A stretch of 64,000 nt of DNA, from contig OX438750.1 in assembly GCA_949316235.1 (NCBI GenBank), positions 16,928,865 through 16,992,864 of the forward strand. The letters are read 5' to 3'. The DNA comes from Oegoconia quadripuncta (lineage: Eukaryota > Arthropoda > Insecta > Lepidoptera > Autostichidae). The translations under genes were made by a program, and so were the position numbers. The notes under the pieces were generated by a model. The model did no database searches. It was not told the origin of the DNA and saw only the letters and a list, made by a program, of their open reading frames with translations. Positions 59,955-64,000 of this stretch are shown piece by piece; the stretch's first letter is position 1; each line of letters opens with the position of its first letter.

Positions 59955-60210
59955 CATCGCAGTTCAGGTGCAGTTTGAATGCAATTGACGCGACTGCAAT
60001 GAAACTGCACGCCAACTGCCCGTCAACGTGCAGTTTTATTGCAGTCGGTGTGCAGTCATTGTAACTGCACTCAGACTGCAATCAAACTGCACGCCAACTG
60101 CCCGTCGACGTGCAGTTTGATTGCAGTCGAGCCAACTGCATTCAAACTGCATCTGAACTGCCATTTGGCAGTCGGATTGCAGTTGGATTGCAGACCGTCT
60201 GTCTAGACCC
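59955..60210. repeat. Right TIR and subterminal TGCAGTT array
   Basis: Longer version of the left array, about 250 bp against 165 bp, with extra AACTGCA units, so the two ends differ in length. Ends GTCTAGACCC at 60210. Confidence 0.8.
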
Positions 60211-60213
60211 TTA

Positions 60214-61360
60214 GCGCCTCGAAAGACTCTCACATGCCGCGTTCCGAAACTACATACGTTCAAGTTATAAAATCTGCCGACAGACGTACCCGTTACATTT
60301 TCCACAAATCGTGTAAATATCTATTTGAAAATATGACCGTTGCATGAAAGATGTAGAACTTATGTAAATATTGTTTTAATAAATAACGACGATTGTTTCT
60401 TTTTAATATTTTGTAATTAGTTTTCGGTCTTATATTTGTTACTTAGGATATTGTAAATGTAACGTGTAAATATTACTGTAAATTGAATATTCCTAGCCAT
60501 ATAAGTATACCTTTGGAGTAAGGTAAAAAAATCTAATGTAATATAGAATTTTTATTTAGTATATAATACTGTCTTGTTTTATTTAAGTCGTGTCTAGCCC
60601 CATCCATAGCCCTCAATCAGTGTTTTGATATGTTCAACATTCTGAACTAACTTCTAAATATTAAGGACTTGTTTCACCACGTACATTTTAACTGCCATGT
60701 ATTCTTTGGTGGCAACAACTATGCTGGGGGTTTGAAAAGCGGCAGCTTGGCAATGATATACATCAATTCATGTTCTAAGCAGATTTATATCAAAAGGTTA
60801 ATTACGTAGAGCATTCTTCAATGTGTGGATTTCTATCAGTGGCAGGAGAAAAATCATCGTGCCACTCGTGGTACGAGTTGGAGGCACGTGAAGGAAGGGG
60901 CGTTTCAAATGTCCACGGGAATAAATGAAAAAATATGGATAAAAGCTGTTCATTTAAGGAAAATATGGTCTCTCAAAGGATTCGAATAAGATAATTTATT
61001 AACAAACACACTCGTACTTTGCTAATCTTGTTAAATTATGCCGCGGTTATGAACAACGCCCAATTCCAAAGCGTCAGCGTAATGACCGTCTCAGCAGTAC
61101 CAACTATACTACATATTATATAATAATCAATAACTAATGACTGAACTGGACAAGCAAAATTATTAAAGTATAAATAAGTATAGTTCATTAACAAATTAGT
61201 AGGTAACACAAAAGGAATTAAAATTTTAAAATGTTTTTGTATTGGCAAGAGTAGGCGTCTGCCTGATTATGCAACGCGCAATGTTTATTTAATAATAATA
61301 AAAACTGTTTAATGCTTTAGTTCCGATTTAATGGCTGAATGCTATCGACAGTAATAATTT
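60214..61360. other. Intergenic region
   Basis: AT-rich, with several AATAAA-like signals on + (for example near 60380) that could serve a long LIN54 3' UTR. The minus-strand frame at 61036-61248 has no features. No repeat recognised. Confidence 0.4.
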
Positions 61361-61363
61361 TTC

Positions 61364-61437
61364 ATAGTCAAGGCAAAAGGGAGTGAGATGTCACTCCCTT
61401 TTGCCTTGACTATACGCATAGCTGATGAGCTATGCGT
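61364..61437. repeat. Two adjacent perfect hairpins with the same GATG loop
   Basis: Hairpin 1: 23-bp arms 61364-61386 and 61391-61413. Hairpin 2 directly follows: 10-bp arms 61414-61423 and 61428-61437. Both loops are GATG. No flanking duplication seen. Confidence 0.9.
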
Positions 61438-61439
61438 AC

Positions 61440-62170
61440 CGGGACAGTGCTGTTTTTCGATTCGAAAAATATCGACCAAACGCGTAGATAATCCCTTTGT
61501 TAATTTCTTTGGCGCCTCTCGCCTCCATGGACCCGAATTTCCACTGAAAGCGGCGCCATGATATAGCCTTCACCGAGGTCTGCATATTTAAAATTTTATG
61601 TTTGTGCTAGGAATATAAAAATAAGTATAAAATCAATTAATTCCAGCAACCCTCGGAACTAACCTTAGGAAATGTTTGTTAATAAATATTATAGATATTA
61701 AAAATTGACATTTTCAATAAATAAGACATATAATAATATATTTTTATAGTATAAATCGCTTACGCAATATGGTAATTAAAGTACTGTTGTAAAACAGCTT
61801 TAAAATTTATCTGGCAAATATCGCAAACCGCCCTTTTCTTAGTAGACGAACGACTCGCATGCCGCGTCGTTACAATGACTTCCTGCTGGATGTATCAGGG
61901 GGTGGGGTAGGTTCGCGGGGGAGACGCCACAATGCAAGTAGCCGGCGGGCGGCCGTCGCCGCCAGTTAGCCTGACTACCGGAGCTTGCACGGACGTGTCG
62001 CGTTTATTATAATCTTTGCCACAGCCGAACATCGATTTCTCTGTACTATTTACTTATAAGTACCAATTAACAGTTTGTTTAGTCACACCACGTGTATTTC
62101 AGTGATTTACTTAATAATTAAATAGAGTTTCATGCGGTAATTGACTTGTTTCAATTCTAACAGACAATAA
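61440..62170. other. Region upstream of the gag frame, possible LTR
   Basis: Contains a GC-rich patch (61900-61990) and AT-rich flanks. If the primer-binding-like site at 62173 is real, a 5' LTR should end just before it. I could not define its start, and the 3' LTR would lie outside the window. Confidence 0.3.
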
Positions 62171-62172
62171 AA

Positions 62173-62190
62173 TGGCGTCCCAACTGCGGG
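62173..62190 (+). promoter_or_regulatory. Possible tRNA-Lys-like primer binding site
   Basis: TGGCGTCCCAACTGCGGG starts with the CCA complement and resembles the Lys-tRNA 3' end complement with a few differences. It is placed 127 bp before the gag ATG. A TATATATAA at about 62244 is an alternative promoter signal. Confidence 0.35.
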
Positions 62191-62299
62191 TCGAATACCT
62201 GTAGTAAAATAAAAACACTACCTACGCGTGTGTACCTAACTAATATATATAAACATATAGTTTGAAGTGTACAGTGCAGTTCGGTGATAAATAGTGACA

Positions 62300-64000
62300 A
62301 TGCCGCGCAAACGACAATCTTTGAATAATTCTACAAACGCCGATGACGTTGCCCATAACGACACAGTCACGATGTCTCAAGAAAACTTCGCGTGTCTCTT
62401 ATCGACAATCCAGCAGTCGCATACTCAAATGTGTGAACGGATGTTCGAGCGCCTGTCGACGTTGGCATCACCCTCCCCCGTCCAGCCGCCAAGCGGGTCG
62501 CTGAGTCCTCCAGCGGGAGAGGCGTCTGCGCTGCCGTCCGGCAACTTCTCGCGCTGCACGGCGAGATACTCAGGAAGTCATAATGAGAACATCGAAACGT
62601 TTATAGATGCTATCGAATCGTACAAAGAATGTTCGAATATCTCAGATGAGATCGCCATTAAAGGTATGTCCATGCTACTCATTAATGACGCTGCTACTTG
62701 GTGGCAGAGCATCCGCGACGAGGTTACCACCTGGAACGAAGCGATAGAATACCTACGAGACGCTTACGGGGACCGCCGCACAGAGTCTCGCATTTACCGT
62801 GAGCTGTTTCGCACAGAACAGGGGTCAGAGAGAACGGATTTCTTCGTGGCTAATAGTCGAGCTTTACTACGACGACTCCCCCCGAATGATCTATCTACTA
62901 AAGTCCAGCTAGATATAATCTATAGCCTCATGCATCGTAGGATATGTAAAAGATTACGTCGAGAAGAATTTCATACATTTAAAGAATTATTAACGAAAGC
63001 TCGACTAATAGAGGACTCTATTGCCCAAGCACAGAAGCACGGATCGCATGTCACGCAATCATCTACTTCGAATGCGAAGCGTAGTGGTGCAGATATACCT
63101 ACTCAGTCCGTAATCTTTACACGTGTTTCGAAACACACGGGCCCCGCGCCGCAGTCGGCGGGTTTCCCGCCGCGCCCCGCGCCGCCGCCGCCGCGCGCGC
63201 CGGCCGTGGCCGCCGCCCCGCCCCCTGCGCGCGCCGTGCCCGCGACTCCCTCGCGGGGAGATGACCCCGCCGGCCACGCAGCATTACCGAAGCAGCCACG
63301 TCCATACTGCGTGTACTGTAAGCACTACGGACACCACCGTGACCAGTGTCGTAAGTTGGCGGAAAAGGGTGAGTCAAGTTGCAATAACTCTATCGATACA
63401 GCTGACTATATATCAGTGTTGTCGTGTTATAAGTGCGGTACGAAAAACGTCACTCGCGAAAATTGCAAAAAGTGTAACGCGGATCAGTGTTTCTACAGCG
63501 TGAATATGGACATGTATGAACGGAAGTGTTTCACTAGTAACGTTAATGATTCTTGTTTCGATTTTAATTTTGATAACGTGTCCGGGGTAGCGACTGACGA
63601 TGTAATTGCCTTTTCCGAGAATGATATTCCCGCGATGGGAAATATCGATCGTGAATTTCATAGTCCCGCAGTTATCGATAAAAATACGAGTAATAGTATT
63701 CCTCATGATCTTCGTAGTCGCCCACCCACACGACAAAATAATAATTTTGTTTGTTATAAGGTTCCTACTCGCCCATCCACACAACAAAATAATAATTTTG
63801 TTTGTAATAATGTACTTAGTCCTGCAGCCATACACAATAATTTTGTCTTTAATCAAAATACTTCGAGTGTTCAAAATAATAATAATTTAGTATCCGATGA
63901 TGAAGCTAATCATTGTTGCAAGGATTCAGAGAATAGTATGGATCGAAATAATAGTGTGGATGTGGTAGATGATTTTTGTTATGTTTCTGAAAAAGAAAAT
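62300..64000 (+). CDS. Ty3/Gypsy-type retrotransposon Gag (open at window end)
   Basis: 567 codons from the ATG at 62300, no stop before the window end. Residues ~90-240 form a capsid domain of the Ty3/Gypsy Gag type, related to the fold found in Arc: TFIDAIESYKEC, DAATWWQSI, YRELFRTEQ and LPPNDLSTKVQLDIIYSL. A Pro/Ala-rich linker (~285-330) follows, then a CCHC zinc knuckle at 337-350 (C-x2-C-x4-H-x4-C) and a second Cys cluster (CYKCGTKNV... CKKC). After that comes an Asn-rich tail with a 17-residue tandem repeat. Gag packages the element RNA into particles; pol should follow outside the window. A domesticated gene cannot be ruled out. No break seen. Confidence 0.8.
   Translation, partial: MPRKRQSLNNSTNADDVAHNDTVTMSQENFACLLSTIQQSHTQMCERMFERLSTLASPSPVQPPSGSLSPPAGEASALPSGNFSRCTARYSGSHNENIETFIDAIESYKECSNISDEIAIKGMSMLLINDAATWWQSIRDEVTTWNEAIEYLRDAYGDRRTESRIYRELFRTEQGSERTDFFVANSRALLRRLPPNDLSTKVQLDIIYSLMHRRICKRLRREEFHTFKELLTKARLIEDSIAQAQKHGSHVTQSSTSNAKRSGADIPTQSVIFTRVSKHTGPAPQSAGFPPRPAPPPPRAPAVAAAPPPARAVPATPSRGDDPAGHAALPKQPRPYCVYCKHYGHHRDQCRKLAEKGESSCNNSIDTADYISVLSCYKCGTKNVTRENCKKCNADQCFYSVNMDMYERKCFTSNVNDSCFDFNFDNVSGVATDDVIAFSENDIPAMGNIDREFHSPAVIDKNTSNSIPHDLRSRPPTRQNNNFVCYKVPTRPSTQQNNNFVCNNVLSPAAIHNNFVFNQNTSSVQNNNNLVSDDEANHCCKDSENSMDRNNSVDVVDDFCYVSEKEN
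63719..63820 (+). repeat. 51-bp tandem repeat inside gag
   Basis: Two in-frame units, 63719-63769 and 63770-63820, both coding RP-x-T-x-QNNNFVC-x-x-V. A third, decayed echo (HNNFVFNQ) follows. Confidence 0.85.

Larger units (their letters stand above)
57047..60213. mobile_element. Intact PIF/Harbinger transposon
   Basis: Element 57050-60210 (3161 bp), flanked by the 3-bp TSD TTA (57047-57049, 60211-60213), the hallmark of Harbinger. Terminal inverted repeats begin GGGTCTAGACAGACGGTCTG and stay almost identical for over 100 bp. The subterminal DNA is an array of AACTGCA / TGCAGTT motifs. It encodes the two Harbinger proteins, a DDE transposase (-) and a MADF/Myb-like partner (+), both open over their full length, so this copy may be autonomous. 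Confidence 0.93.

Noticed and set aside
63059..63377. Arg/Pro-rich minus-strand frames
   Set aside because: Shadows of the GC-rich linker in gag.

Overview
The window is nuclear DNA of an insect, almost certainly a moth or butterfly (Lepidoptera). The evidence is AT-rich sequence, spliced host genes whose proteins match insect orthologues, a LEP1-type Helitron, several tRNA-derived SINE families, and non-LTR, Harbinger, hAT-like and P-superfamily elements with clean target-site duplications. No species call is made.

Three host genes can be read exon by exon. (1) The last two coding exons of the mitochondrial porin VDAC lie on + (458-666, 1749-1840). (2) A complete COP9 signalosome subunit 4 gene (CSN4) lies on -: nine coding exons from 28591 down to 8767, summing to 1230 nt (409 aa). 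(3) A complete LIN-54/Mip120 gene, the DNA-binding subunit of the MuvB/DREAM complex, lies on +: 22 coding exons from 31771 to 55211, summing to 2646 nt (881 aa). CSN4 and LIN54 are divergent. Both exon sets stay in phase at every junction, which supports the models.

Region by region: 1-2500 VDAC 3' end. 2500-8360 SINEs, then a hAT-like element (3891-8348, 8-bp TSD) holding a second DNA transposon (4103-7579, 8-bp TSD) with ~735-bp inverted arms and remains of a ubiquitin-protease-like gene, itself hit by a LINE. 8767-28591 CSN4, its introns loaded with repeats: a nearly full CR1/Jockey-type LINE (~12000-16790), a SINE inside a SINE, a LINE inside a SINE, and a 250-bp tandem duplication. 28718-30604 two P-superfamily mini-elements in opposite orientation between the divergent genes. 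31771-55211 LIN54, with Helitron, MITE, foldback, SINE and 5S-like repeats in its introns and a minisatellite that copies one splice donor. 57050-60210 an apparently intact PIF/Harbinger transposon whose two antisense genes are interlocked through each other's introns. 60214-64000 intergenic DNA with a double hairpin, then a Ty3/Gypsy gag reading frame still open at the window end.

The host genes are unrelated housekeeping functions (mitochondrial outer-membrane channel, cullin deneddylation, cell-cycle transcription control). The most unusual biology is in the mobile DNA: the protease-like transposon, the interlocked Harbinger genes, the paired P elements at the CSN4/LIN54 promoter region, and the donor-duplicating minisatellite in LIN54.
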